Shown: positions 1 to 6,193, numbered from the stretch's first letter. The stretch: 7,259 nt of DNA from Acidimicrobiales bacterium (GCA_030039575.1 JASHVH010000084.1:1-7259), one strand, 5' to 3'. Made by a program: numbers and translations. The notes: a model not told the origin generated them from the sequence alone.

Positions 1-529
1 GGCTGGCCAGAAGCGAGAGCGAAGCAAGCACGAGGTGCCGGGGCGCTGGGCGGGGCCGCCGGTCGAGCAGGTCGAATGCCAGTAGCCCGAAGACCACTGA
101 ACCGACGAACCCGATCTGGAAGCCCCAGGCGAGGTCCTCCGCGCCCGCACCCAGGAACCCGAGCACCGCCACCGCCACTGTGGCCACCCACGGCGCCGCC
201 CCGGCTCTCAGGCTGATCCGCCAGGCGAGGTGCATGACCACCACCTGTGCGAACAGGACGGGGAGGATGTAGGGCCAGTACGTGCCGAGGTGGAAGAGGC
301 TGTACAGGCCCCTCCACAGAAGGACCGGCAGCGTTGACCAATGCTCGTTGTGGGGGAACCAGATGCTCTCGGGGTTCGCTGGCGCATAGGACAGGCCCCG
401 GCCGACCAGGAAGTTCCACTCGTCGCCGAAGAACCAAAGTCCCCGGTCGAGCCACGCCCAGAAGGCGAACGCAGCGACCAGGCTGGCGACGTGGGCCAGT
501 GTCACCGCGGGCCCAGCCCGGCCGGCCAC
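1..529 (-). CDS. Multi-pass membrane protein, GT-C glycosyltransferase-like (3' truncated)
   Basis: Open reading frame on the minus strand that runs off the left edge; 176 codons are visible. The start chosen is GTG at 529-527, because GAGG lies four bases upstream (plus-strand CCTC, 534-537) and the protein then enters a hydrophobic segment (about residues 9-27). The frame stays open upstream to another GTG (619), but that extension is Pro/Arg-rich and has no ribosome binding site. After the first membrane segment comes a loop with GDEW (35-38) and PHNEHW (59-64), then hydrophobic stretches near 84-104, 113-127 and 136-155, with AEDLAWGFQ (130-138) between the last two. An acidic pair in the first external loop and many aromatic residues are typical of GT-C type lipid-linked sugar transferases, so that is the best guess. 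The substrate is unknown. It points away from the lasso genes and may be a neighbour rather than part of the cluster. The gene looks sure, the function only probable. Confidence 0.7.
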   Translation of the reverse strand, partial: MAGRAGPAVTLAHVASLVAAFAFWAWLDRGLWFFGDEWNFLVGRGLSYAPANPESIWFPHNEHWSTLPVLLWRGLYSLFHLGTYWPYILPVLFAQVVVMHLAWRISLRAGAAPWVATVAVAVLGFLGAGAEDLAWGFQIGFVGSVVFGLLAFDLLDRRPRPAPRHLVLASLSLLAS

Positions 530-533
530 TGAG

Positions 534-537
534 CCTC
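534..537 (-). promoter_or_regulatory. Ribosome binding site for the membrane protein
   Basis: GAGG on the minus strand, four bases before GTG 529-527. It is the reason for preferring this start over the upstream GTG at 619, which has no comparable site. Confidence 0.45.
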
Positions 538-817
538 GGGTCGAGTGGCGACCCGGCGCGGCCAGCCCGTCAGCAGGCGGGGCCGGCGGGCGCAATGCGT
601 GCCTGGGTGGGCGCGCCACAGTGCTTTGTGGTCCCGTCAGCAAGGTCCTCGCCTGCCGAAGTCCTGGCCCACCGTTGCGAGCGTAGTGCGTGCCCTTACC
701 GGCGAAGGCGTGACGTGCGCGCCCACCTGGTTGCCTTCCCGGCAGTAACGAGGCCGGTGGGCATTGCGAGGAGGCTCTTGGACGCGCTTTACTGGCACAT
801 CCAGGGGTGGTACATCA

Positions 818-838
818 GGGCTGGTGGCATCCCAGCCC
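818..838. repeat. Perfect 7-bp inverted repeat, 7-base spacer
   Basis: GGGCTGG (818-824) is followed by a seven-base spacer and then CCAGCCC (832-838). The site lies about 70 bases before the nucleotidyltransferase start, in otherwise featureless DNA. It could be an operator for a dimeric regulator or an RNA hairpin. No T-run follows it, so a classical terminator is unlikely. A repeat this short in GC-rich DNA can also arise by chance. Confidence 0.35.
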
Positions 839-909
839 CGGGTCGTGGCCAGCGCATTTGCTATTTAAGGCGCGCCCGCAAGTACACCTAGTTTGGGCCA
901 GCCACGCGC

Positions 910-2115
910 ATGACTGACAAGAACGAGGCGCGGCGGCGGCTCGAGGACGCGCTCGTCGCGGCCGTGAAATCCGGCGGTAGCGCGCCCAGCCAACAGGACC
1001 TGAAGGCGCTGGCAGAGCGGGCCGGCGAGGACGCACTGGTGGACTTCGCCATCGCTCAGCGCGTCACTGGTCCCGCCAGCCAGGCCCTCTGCGGTGTGCT
1101 CGCGGAAGGGCCGCGGGCGCGCTTGCTCTCCGCGGCCAACGCCGACGTCCTCTCCCACCTCTCCTATCTCGGCCTCCTGGTCCGATTGGGACCGGCCTTT
1201 CGGGAAGCAGAGGTCCCCTGGGTGGTGGTGAAAGGGCCAGTGCTGGCGGAGCTGGCGTACGGTGGCACACCCCGCAATTACCAGGACCTCGACGTGGTCG
1301 TGCCGGCCGAGCATTTCCGCCGGGCGCTGGAACTGCTGACGTCAAAGGGTGGGTCCGTCATCGACCGCAACTGGGACCTGCTGACTTCCGACCTGAGGGG
1401 CCAGCTCCACCTCACACTCGGGGCGGAGCTGGTGGACCTTCACTGGCACCTCATCAACCTCGTCAACCAGCGGGACCGCTTTACCATCCCGATGGCCGAC
1501 CTTTTCGACCGGCGCCGCCAGGCCCGCGTCGGCACCGTGACGACGTGGGTGCTCGACCCCACCGATGCCGTGTTGCATGTGGCCGTCCACGCCGCGCTGG
1601 CCGGCGGCCATCAACTCGGTTGGCTGGTCGACGTAGAGCGTTCGGTGAGGAACCTCGAGCCCGACTGGGCGGTGCTCGTCCAACGTAGCCGCGCCTGGCA
1701 CACCAACCTGCCTGTAGCGGTGGCATTGGACCGGGCCAAAGAGGTCCTCGGGGCTCCGGTACCTGCAGACGTCTTAGAGGAGCTGAGCGGTGGGGCGGCG
1801 GGCCGTCTTCTGGTGAACAGCCTGCGAAAATGGAGGTCGAGCGGGAGCCTCCCCGGAGGGGGGTCCATCGACCGGGCGGTCACGCGTTCACTGCGCGATG
1901 GCTATCCGGCCACCGCCACCGAGGTGGCCCGGTCCGCCTACGAAATGGTCCAGCGTCGCTTCGACCGTCATGAGTACTGGCGGGACCCGGACGACCCGAG
2001 GAACGTCCTGCATAGTTCGGGCGGCGCCGACGGGCTGGAACGTTACCTGGAGAGCGTGGGCGCCACCGACGCCTACGGTCACGGCGGGCGCCAGGTGTCC
2101 GGCGTGCCGCACTAA
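910..2115 (+). CDS. Nucleotidyltransferase family protein (PF14907-like), lasso-cluster associated
   Basis: 401-residue soluble protein with the layout of the uncharacterised NTP_transf_5 group of the polymerase-beta-like nucleotidyltransferase superfamily. Visible elements: VVVKGPVLAELAY (106-117), the metal-binding pair DLD (126-128) in RNYQDLDVVVP, a likely third acidic residue in VDLHWHL (175-181), a His-containing helix DAVLHVAVHAALAGG (219-233), and LGWLVDVERSV (236-246). The family is expected to move a nucleotide onto an acceptor; substrates are largely unknown. Related genes occur in lasso-peptide and other RiPP clusters, which fits this context, but no reaction can be assigned. ATG 910 has no clear Shine-Dalgarno sequence; the first 25 residues are charged and helical, so a slightly later start is possible. 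It is alone on its transcript, convergent with the ABC exporter gene. The family call is firm; a role in peptide tailoring or self-protection is inference. Confidence 0.88.
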   Translation: MTDKNEARRRLEDALVAAVKSGGSAPSQQDLKALAERAGEDALVDFAIAQRVTGPASQALCGVLAEGPRARLLSAANADVLSHLSYLGLLVRLGPAFREAEVPWVVVKGPVLAELAYGGTPRNYQDLDVVVPAEHFRRALELLTSKGGSVIDRNWDLLTSDLRGQLHLTLGAELVDLHWHLINLVNQRDRFTIPMADLFDRRRQARVGTVTTWVLDPTDAVLHVAVHAALAGGHQLGWLVDVERSVRNLEPDWAVLVQRSRAWHTNLPVAVALDRAKEVLGAPVPADVLEELSGGAAGRLLVNSLRKWRSSGSLPGGGSIDRAVTRSLRDGYPATATEVARSAYEMVQRRFDRHEYWRDPDDPRNVLHSSGGADGLERYLESVGATDAYGHGGRQVSGVPH

Positions 2116-2167
2116 TTTCCGAGTGCGCCCCTGCGAACGGCCGTAGTGCCGGAGGACGCACCGGGGA
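2116..2167. terminator. Putative bidirectional terminator between convergent genes
   Basis: The 52 bases between the two stop codons contain GTGCG (2123-2127) pairing with CGCAC (2157-2161). Inside lies a second small hairpin, CGGC (2138-2141) with GCCG (2148-2151) around a six-base loop. No T-run is present on either strand, so this would be a U-less, GC-rich terminator of the kind seen in actinobacteria. Position between convergent genes is the main support. Confidence 0.35.
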
Positions 2168-4093
2168 CTAGGTAGCCTCGTACAGCCCGAAGGCTGAGGC
2201 CTGCATAGTGAACAGCTCGGCGTACAGGCCGTTGCGGGCCATCAACTCGTCGTGGTCGCCGTGTTCGATGATCTGTCCCGCTTCGAGCACGTAGATGTGG
2301 TCGGCCAGGCGGACCGTGGCAAAGCGGTGCGAGATGAGCACGACGGACCGCCCGGCGAACAGTTCCCGCACCGCTGCAAACAGGGCAGCCTCGGCCCGGG
2401 GGTCGAGCGAGGCGGTGGGTTCGTCGAGGATGACCAGTTCTGCGTCTCGGAAGAAGGCTCGGGCCAGGGCGACCCGTTGCCATTGCCCCGTCGAGAGGTC
2501 GCTGCCACCGAAGAACTGCGGCCCGAGGTAGGTCTCGTAGCCTCGTGGGAGCTTTTCGATGAAACCATGAGCGCCGGCCCGGGCTGCCGCCAGCCTTACG
2601 GCGTCCTCGTCGCCGGCCCGCTCCCAACGTCCGAGGGAAATGTTCTCACGTGCCGACAGGAAGTACTTGATGAAGTCCTGGAACAGCACCGCTACGCGTT
2701 TGCGGACGTCGGTGATGTCGGTAGCCGCCAAGTCCTGGCCGTCCCAGCTGATGCCGCCCTCTTGGGGGAGGTACAGCCCGGCCAGGAGCTTGGCCAGGGT
2801 GGTCTTGCCCGAACCGTTCTCGCCGACGAGGGCCACGACCTGGCCGGGGCCGATGTCCATGTCGACGTCGCGGAGGCTCGGCTCGGACCGGCTTGGGTAC
2901 GTGAAGGAGAGGTCTCTCACGCTCAGGTGGCCGACGTGGGGTGGGAGCGGCGCCGTGCCGGTGAACCGGCTCGTCCCCGGGGCCAGCTCCACTTGCACGA
3001 AATTGTTGAAGTCCTGGATGAAAAGGGCGCTTTCGTACAATTGGCCAACCCCGCTGGCCAGGCCCTGGAGCTGGGTGCCGAGCAGTATGAGGGCGGCGGC
3101 GGCGGCGCCGGCGCCCGCCAGTGATACCTGCCCGTCGGAGACGAAGAAGATGAGCAGCCCGAGGACGCCCCCGGACACGATGGCCGTCAGGGCGCCGCCC
3201 ACCACCCCCTGGGCCGTGCGCCGGCGGACGACCCTCCGAAGCGCCTGGATCCGCCGTTCGTACAGGGCGGCGAAGCGGGTGCGGAGGTACCATCCCATCT
3301 CGTACGCCCGGATCTCCTTGGCCGGGTCCTTCTCGACGAGCAGGGTCTGTATATAGGTCCGCTCCCGGTCGGTTGGCGTTTGCTCCACGGCGAACTGGTA
3401 CAAGGCGTGCCCTACGCGGGCGCTCGTCAGCACGATCGGGATCCCGGCGACCAGGCCGAGGGCGAAGAAGACGGGGTCGATGACCAACAGGACCGCCCCC
3501 ACCGCCACCACCCCGCTCACCGCCGTCCCGAGCGACAGTAGCCCGTTGGTCATCTGCAGCGGCCTGATGGAGGCGTTGACGATGGCCCGCTGGAGGCGGT
3601 CGTGGAAGGTGGGGTCCTCGAACCTGGCCAGGTCCGCGCGGCAAGCCGCGTCCACCACCTGCTGCATGGACGAGCGGGCTACCAGCTCAGCCAGTAGGCG
3701 CTGCACCTCGACCCGTACGATCGTCGTCACCGACGCCACCCCCAGGACGACGGCGAGCAGGACGATAGACGGGATGGCGGACGAGAAGTCTTTCGTCGTG
3801 TTGTCGGCGATCAGCTCGGTGAGCAACCGCTTGGCCACGAGCACTTGCAGCGCCAAAGCGATGCTGCTCACCACAAGGAGCGCGATGTTCAGTGTGAACT
3901 GGCCTTTGGCCGCCGCCCACACCAGGCGCAACGCCCCGGCCAGCAAACGGGGGAGCTGGCGGAGGCTCCGGTCCACACTGGGCCGGTAGAGCTCGGTGAC
4001 GTCGAAAGTGCCGGCCGCCGCAGGCCCTTCCGCCGCCGTGCCCGACAGCTCCTCCTCCGGCCCTTCTCCCTCCAGGCCATCCTCGTCGACCAC
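2168..4093 (-). CDS. ABC exporter, fused membrane and ATPase domains (lasso peptide transporter)
   Basis: 641-residue half-transporter that would work as a homodimer in the cytoplasmic membrane, exporting the mature peptide and probably protecting the producer (lasso 'D' protein role). The N-terminus (about 1-38) is acidic and Gly/Ala-rich. The membrane domain follows with hydrophobic segments near 66-87, 108-128, 185-225 and 295-345. No C39 peptidase domain is present, so leader removal must be done elsewhere. The ATPase domain has Walker A GENGSGKT (424-431), signature LSTGQWQR (533-540; Thr replaces the usual third Gly of LSGGQ), Walker B LVILDEP with D557-E558, a D-loop SLD and the switch His589 in LISHR. 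The start is GTG 4093-4091: a TAGCCT -10-like box lies six bases upstream and there is no Shine-Dalgarno, which fits a leaderless mRNA. It is divergent from the regulators and convergent with the nucleotidyltransferase gene. The substrate is inferred from context. Confidence 0.93.
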   Translation of the reverse strand: MVDEDGLEGEGPEEELSGTAAEGPAAAGTFDVTELYRPSVDRSLRQLPRLLAGALRLVWAAAKGQFTLNIALLVVSSIALALQVLVAKRLLTELIADNTTKDFSSAIPSIVLLAVVLGVASVTTIVRVEVQRLLAELVARSSMQQVVDAACRADLARFEDPTFHDRLQRAIVNASIRPLQMTNGLLSLGTAVSGVVAVGAVLLVIDPVFFALGLVAGIPIVLTSARVGHALYQFAVEQTPTDRERTYIQTLLVEKDPAKEIRAYEMGWYLRTRFAALYERRIQALRRVVRRRTAQGVVGGALTAIVSGGVLGLLIFFVSDGQVSLAGAGAAAAALILLGTQLQGLASGVGQLYESALFIQDFNNFVQVELAPGTSRFTGTAPLPPHVGHLSVRDLSFTYPSRSEPSLRDVDMDIGPGQVVALVGENGSGKTTLAKLLAGLYLPQEGGISWDGQDLAATDITDVRKRVAVLFQDFIKYFLSARENISLGRWERAGDEDAVRLAAARAGAHGFIEKLPRGYETYLGPQFFGGSDLSTGQWQRVALARAFFRDAELVILDEPTASLDPRAEAALFAAVRELFAGRSVVLISHRFATVRLADHIYVLEAGQIIEHGDHDELMARNGLYAELFTMQASAFGLYEAT

Positions 4094-4099
4094 GTCGCG

Positions 4100-4105
4100 A
4101 GGCTA
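4100..4105 (-). promoter_or_regulatory. Putative -10 box for leaderless ABC exporter mRNA
   Basis: TAGCCT on the minus strand (plus-strand AGGCTA) matches TANNNT and ends six bases before GTG 4093, so transcription would start at or next to the start codon. No good -35 was seen. This is a loose match on its own; the same spacing at the divergent gene strengthens it. Confidence 0.4.
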
Positions 4106-4158
4106 CCGACCAGCCAGGCTCATTGGGCCGAGCTGCAGGCGTCCTCCCGGCCCCGCCA

Positions 4159-4164
4159 TATACT
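4159..4164 (+). promoter_or_regulatory. -10 box TATACT, leaderless promoter of the regulator operon
   Basis: TATACT differs from TATAAT at one base and ends six bases before GTG 4171. Transcription starting about seven bases downstream would begin on the start codon, as is common in Actinomycetota. No clear -35 was found (CAGGCG lies at the 17-base spacing). The box decides the start of the regulator gene, because a TTG start at 4123 would put the promoter inside the coding region. It probably drives both regulators and B1. Confidence 0.6.
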
Positions 4165-4170
4165 CAGGCC

Positions 4171-4815
4171 GTGCTGGTGGTGCAGCAGCGGTGGCGGCTT
4201 TACCGGGAGTCGATGACCGCGGCCCTGCGCGCGCAGCTGAGGACGACCGAGGTGGCGAGCGGGGTGGCCGACGCGGCCGGCCTCCTGGCGATGGCGGCGG
4301 CCCGGCCAATCAGCCACGCCGTGGTCGAAGCGGACGGCGTGCCCTGGGATGTGGCCTCCCTGGCGGCGTCGCTGCGGGACCGGCAAGAAGGCACCCAGGT
4401 CATCGGCCTGACCGCTTCAAGCCGGCCCGTCCCGGTCGAGGGGGTGGCCCTGCTCCCCCGGGGCGCCACTCCCGACCAGGTCGTGAAACTGGTGGAGCCG
4501 GACGCCGGCGGGGACCCGCCCTTCGTCCTCAGCGTCGCTACCGGCAATGGCAGCGGCCCCCTCACCGACCAGCAGCTCCGTGTCCTCGCCTTGCTCAGCC
4601 TCGGCTTGACCGTACCCGTGGTGGCCGACCGTCTCGGCCTGTCGGAGCGGGGTGTGTCCAAGTCGAAGATGTCCATATTCAACAAACTTGGCGTCCAGAG
4701 CCAGGCCCAGGCCGTCGCCGCCGCACTGGCCGGCGGCCTGCTCGGCCCGTCCACTGGCCTCCATCAGGCTGCAGACGGACGGTCGCACGTCTCAGGCCCC
4801 CAGGCGCACACGTGA
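4171..4815 (+). CDS. LuxR/NarL-type regulator with degenerate receiver domain (first of pair)
   Basis: 214-residue DNA-binding regulator. Residues 1-110 resemble a receiver fold: strand VLVV (1-4), helix RLYRESMTAALRAQ (9-22), HAVVEAD (49-55) and QVIGLTASS (76-84). The acidic pair after strand 1 is replaced by QQ (5-6), and the conserved Lys position sits in LLPRGATP (94-101), so phosphorylation looks unlikely even though Asp55 lies near the usual site. The C-terminal helix-turn-helix spans about 131-187, from LTDQQLRVLALL to FNKLGVQSQAQ. It is divergent: the usual TVxxH recognition motif reads GVSKS, with Ser165 where His is normal. The frame is open back to TTG 4123, but GTG 4171 is preferred because strand 1 begins there and a TATACT box sits six bases upstream. 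The stop overlaps the next gene's GTG by four bases, indicating coupled translation. No sensor kinase is nearby. It likely controls the lasso locus. Confidence 0.82.
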   Translation: MLVVQQRWRLYRESMTAALRAQLRTTEVASGVADAAGLLAMAAARPISHAVVEADGVPWDVASLAASLRDRQEGTQVIGLTASSRPVPVEGVALLPRGATPDQVVKLVEPDAGGDPPFVLSVATGNGSGPLTDQQLRVLALLSLGLTVPVVADRLGLSERGVSKSKMSIFNKLGVQSQAQAVAAALAGGLLGPSTGLHQAADGRSHVSGPQAHT

Positions 4816-5489
4816 AGCGGGCCGCTTACCGGAGCCCGGCTCTTCGGGCCAACGTCTACCGGAACGACCTGCCCAAAGTGGTGACGGTACACGAGAACCG
4901 CTTCGTCGCCGCCGGGCTGCTCGAGGCCCTGGCCGGCCGGGCGGAAGTGGTGGCCGACAGCGCCTACGGCGCGGCCGCCCTCCGGTTGGCCGACCTGATC
5001 ACGCCGGACGTTGTAGTGGCCGGCGAGCTCCTCGGTGACGGGCTCGTCGACCACTTCCTGGCCGACCTGGTGCGGGTGGGGGCGCGCGTGCTGCTCCTGG
5101 CGGACGATGTCCATGCTGACCGCGCCCTCGAGCTGGTCGGCCGGGGGTTGTCGGGGGTGTGCAGCACCAGTTCGGGCCTCCTGGAGGTGGCCGACGCCAT
5201 CGTGGACGTGGCCGCCGGAGGCGTCTCATTGCCCCCGCCGCTCATGGCGGCCGTGGTCACGCAGTGGCGGTCCGGGCGGGGGGGAGGTGCCTCAGGCCTC
5301 GAAAAGGAGCTGACGCTGCGAGAACTGGAGGTGCTCAACGCGATGGCGGACGGGCTGTCCACGAAGGCCACCGCCCGTCTCCTCGGGGTCGCCTTGAAAA
5401 CGGTGGAAAACCACAAGACCAGGGTGTTCGCCAAGCTGGGTGTTCACAACCAGGCGCAGCTCGTCGCCGAACGGGCTGCTCCACGTTGA
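4812..5489 (+). CDS. LuxR/NarL-type regulator with degenerate receiver domain (second of pair)
   Basis: 225 residues from GTG 4812, which overlaps the preceding TGA (GTGA), so translation is probably coupled. The frame is open far upstream (to 3996), but that part is only a shadow of the ABC and first regulator genes. The N-terminal 20 residues are basic; a receiver-like domain follows with VVTVHENRF (23-31), PDVVVAGELL (65-74) and ARVLLLADD (91-99). The phospho-acceptor Asp position is Gly71 and the acidic pair is His27-Glu28, so this is an atypical receiver that should not be phosphorylated in the normal way. The C-terminal helix-turn-helix is canonical: LTLRELEVLNAMADGLS (167-183), KTVENH (196-201), FAKLGVHNQAQ (206-216). 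The spacing from LT to KLGV equals that in the first regulator (41 residues), and the two may form a heterodimer. The B1 gene starts 24 bases later, so the regulator controls or is co-expressed with lasso biosynthesis. Confidence 0.88.
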   Translation: MKRAAYRSPALRANVYRNDLPKVVTVHENRFVAAGLLEALAGRAEVVADSAYGAAALRLADLITPDVVVAGELLGDGLVDHFLADLVRVGARVLLLADDVHADRALELVGRGLSGVCSTSSGLLEVADAIVDVAAGGVSLPPPLMAAVVTQWRSGRGGGASGLEKELTLRELEVLNAMADGLSTKATARLLGVALKTVENHKTRVFAKLGVHNQAQLVAERAAPR

Positions 5490-5513
5490 CGCTAACCTTC
5501 CGGGTGACCGATC

Positions 5514-5834
5514 ATGCCGCCCGACCCTGACGACGAACAGCACGGCGAGCCGAGGTTCGCGCTCGGTCAACGGCTGAGCCTCGACGCCGAAAGAGCGGTG
5601 TGGCGCCAGGTGGGCGACGAAATAGTCATCCTCGATATCCCGACCGGGACGTACCTGACCCTGAACTCTTCAGCCGTTGCGCTCTGGAAGCTCTTGGAGG
5701 AAGCCGCCAGCCCGGCGGAACTCGGGGCCGAGCTCGTCGCCACGTACGGTATCAGCGAGGCCAGGGCGGCCGAGGACGTTCAACGCTTCCTCCAGGCGGT
5801 GCAAGAGCGGTCGCTCATCGTGCCGGGCCCATGA
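5514..5834 (+). CDS. PqqD-like RiPP recognition element protein (lasso B1)
   Basis: 106-residue protein of the PqqD family, used as the stand-alone leader-binding subunit (B1, RRE) in actinobacterial lasso clusters. It binds the Tyr/Pro/Leu motif of the precursor leader and delivers the peptide to the B2 protease and the cyclase. Visible features: strands in RLSLDAERAVWRQVGDE (20-36), the family hallmark IVILDIPTGTYLTLN (37-51) followed by VALWKLLEEA (55-64), and two C-terminal helices (67-77 and 81-98) ending in RSLIVPGP. The first 13 residues are Asp/Pro-rich and probably disordered. ATG 5514 has only a weak upstream GGGTGA (5502-5507). It follows the second regulator by 24 bases and probably shares its transcript. 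The normally adjacent B2 peptidase gene is not here; only a 33-codon frame begins at the overlapping ATGA (5831). The B1 role is strongly supported by the precursor and cyclase genes next to it. Confidence 0.88.
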   Translation: MPPDPDDEQHGEPRFALGQRLSLDAERAVWRQVGDEIVILDIPTGTYLTLNSSAVALWKLLEEAASPAELGAELVATYGISEARAAEDVQRFLQAVQERSLIVPGP

Positions 5835-5932
5835 CCACCGCACCGGGTACCAGGCGTGACAGCGCCGGCGGCCCGACGCCGGCACCCCTAGGGGCATCCT
5901 CCCCCTTCAAAGCCTCCCCGCAGGTGCCTTAA
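5831..5932 (+). other. Small open frame overlapping the end of B1 (33 codons, doubtful)
   Basis: ATG 5831 overlaps the TGA of B1 (ATGA), the arrangement by which B2 often follows B1 in actinobacterial lasso clusters. The frame ends at TAA 5932. The product starts MTTAPGTRRDSAGG and is Pro/Ala/Gly/Ser-rich with no recognisable domain and no B2 protease motif. It is either a chance frame or the remnant of a lost gene. It also covers the terminator-like structure at 5881-5940, which argues against a functional protein. Confidence 0.2.
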
Positions 5933-5940
5933 GCTTTTTT
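5881..5940 (+). terminator. Terminator- or attenuator-like structure between B1 and the precursor gene
   Basis: GGCACC (5881-5886) pairs with GGTGCC (5923-5928), and a T-run (5935-5940) follows after six bases. Inside, AGGGG (5890-5894) can pair with CCCCT (5902-5906). A competing outer stem AAAGC (5909-5913) with GCTTT (5933-5937) would take up part of the T-run. The large loop and spaced T-run make this a weak terminator, perhaps partial, separating the regulator/B1 transcript from the precursor. Confidence 0.35.
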
Positions 5941-5965
5941 CAGGCTCTGTGGCGAGATGCGGGTA

Positions 5966-5989
5966 CGGGTTTAGTCGCTGCGGGTTTGG
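5966..5989 (+). repeat. Direct repeat CGGGTTTRG, 15-bp period, upstream of the precursor gene
   Basis: CGGGTTTAG (5966-5974) and CGGGTTTGG (5981-5989) recur at a 15-base interval, about 50-70 bases before the precursor start. They could be regulator half-sites, for example for the LuxR-type proteins encoded upstream. No clear -35/-10 pair accompanies them, although TTGGAC at 5986-5991 resembles a -35. Two short copies are weak evidence. Confidence 0.25.
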
Positions 5990-6028
5990 ACGGCTCTGGC
6001 AACCGGGCCGGCGAAGCACTACAAGAAC

Positions 6029-6032
6029 GGAG
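6029..6032 (+). promoter_or_regulatory. Ribosome binding site of the lasso precursor gene
   Basis: GGAG ends five bases before ATG 6038, a good Shine-Dalgarno at normal spacing. It contrasts with the leaderless or SD-poor genes around it, fits strong translation of the precursor, and fixes the start. Confidence 0.65.
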
Positions 6033-6037
6033 ATGCC

Positions 6038-6193
6038 ATGAACGACACACCCAAACTTTCCGAGGAGTACATCCCGCCGGCCATCGAAGTAAAGGGGTCC
6101 GTCACCGAGTTGACCCAGGCCGGGAGCTTGGCTGGGGGCTTGGACCACATGTACCCGATAGGGGAACCAAGCAAGGACGACCTTTTCTCCTAA
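6038..6193 (+). CDS. Lasso peptide precursor (A)
   Basis: 51-residue ribosomal precursor. The leader (1-27) has the conserved recognition element YIPPAIEVKG (11-20), matching the YxxPxL...G pattern read by B1 (Tyr11, Pro14, Ile16, Gly20), then LTQ with Thr26. In lasso precursors a Thr is normally at -2, so cleavage after Gln27 is predicted. The 24-residue core then begins AGSLAGGLDHMY and ends SKDDLFS. Ala1 to Asp9 gives a nine-residue macrolactam ring; His10, Met11, Tyr12 and Phe23 are the bulky candidates for holding the threaded tail. An alternative is Gly2 to Asp9 (eight-residue ring), which puts Thr at -3. The tail is acidic and ends in Ser, a residue phosphorylated in the paeninodin type. 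GC content is 90 of 156 bases, visibly lower than neighbouring genes. It lies between B1 and the cyclase. Lasso identity is firm; the exact cleavage site is inferred. Confidence 0.9.
   Translation: MNDTPKLSEEYIPPAIEVKGSVTELTQAGSLAGGLDHMYPIGEPSKDDLFS

Larger units (their letters stand above)
530..909. other. Non-coding region between divergent genes
   Basis: About 380 bases separate the membrane-protein gene (leftward) from the nucleotidyltransferase gene (rightward). Frames crossing it give Arg/Pro/Gly-rich translations with no recognisable family, and the longest (plus strand, 247-891) overlaps the membrane-protein gene antisense. The region must hold promoters for both genes, but no convincing -35/-10 pair was found. 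The most AT-rich stretch is at 856-868. TAGTTT at 889-894 could be a weak -10, placing a start site about nine bases before ATG 910. The one clear structure is the inverted repeat at 818-838. Confidence 0.6.

Noticed and set aside
247..891. 214-codon plus-strand open frame
   Set aside because: It runs antisense through the membrane-protein gene, gives an Arg/Gly/Pro-rich translation, and matches no family I recognise.
2252..3124. 290-codon plus-strand open frame
   Set aside because: It is the antisense shadow of the ABC exporter, whose motifs on the minus strand are unmistakable.
4123..4170. TTG start for the first regulator
   Set aside because: It would place the TATACT box inside the gene, and the added residues do not belong to the receiver fold.
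3996..4811. N-terminal extension of the second regulator, making a 497-residue protein
   Set aside because: The extension overlaps the ABC gene antisense and the first regulator in another frame, and its translation is low-complexity. GTG 4812 is the sensible start.
5486..5515. TTGACG followed 18 bases later by GATCAT as a promoter for B1
   Set aside because: The start site would fall after the B1 ATG, and TTGACG overlaps the end of the regulator gene.
5885..5894. Ten-base palindrome CCCCTAGGGG
   Set aside because: It has no loop and no partner copy nearby. It is better explained as part of the larger terminator-like fold, or as chance.
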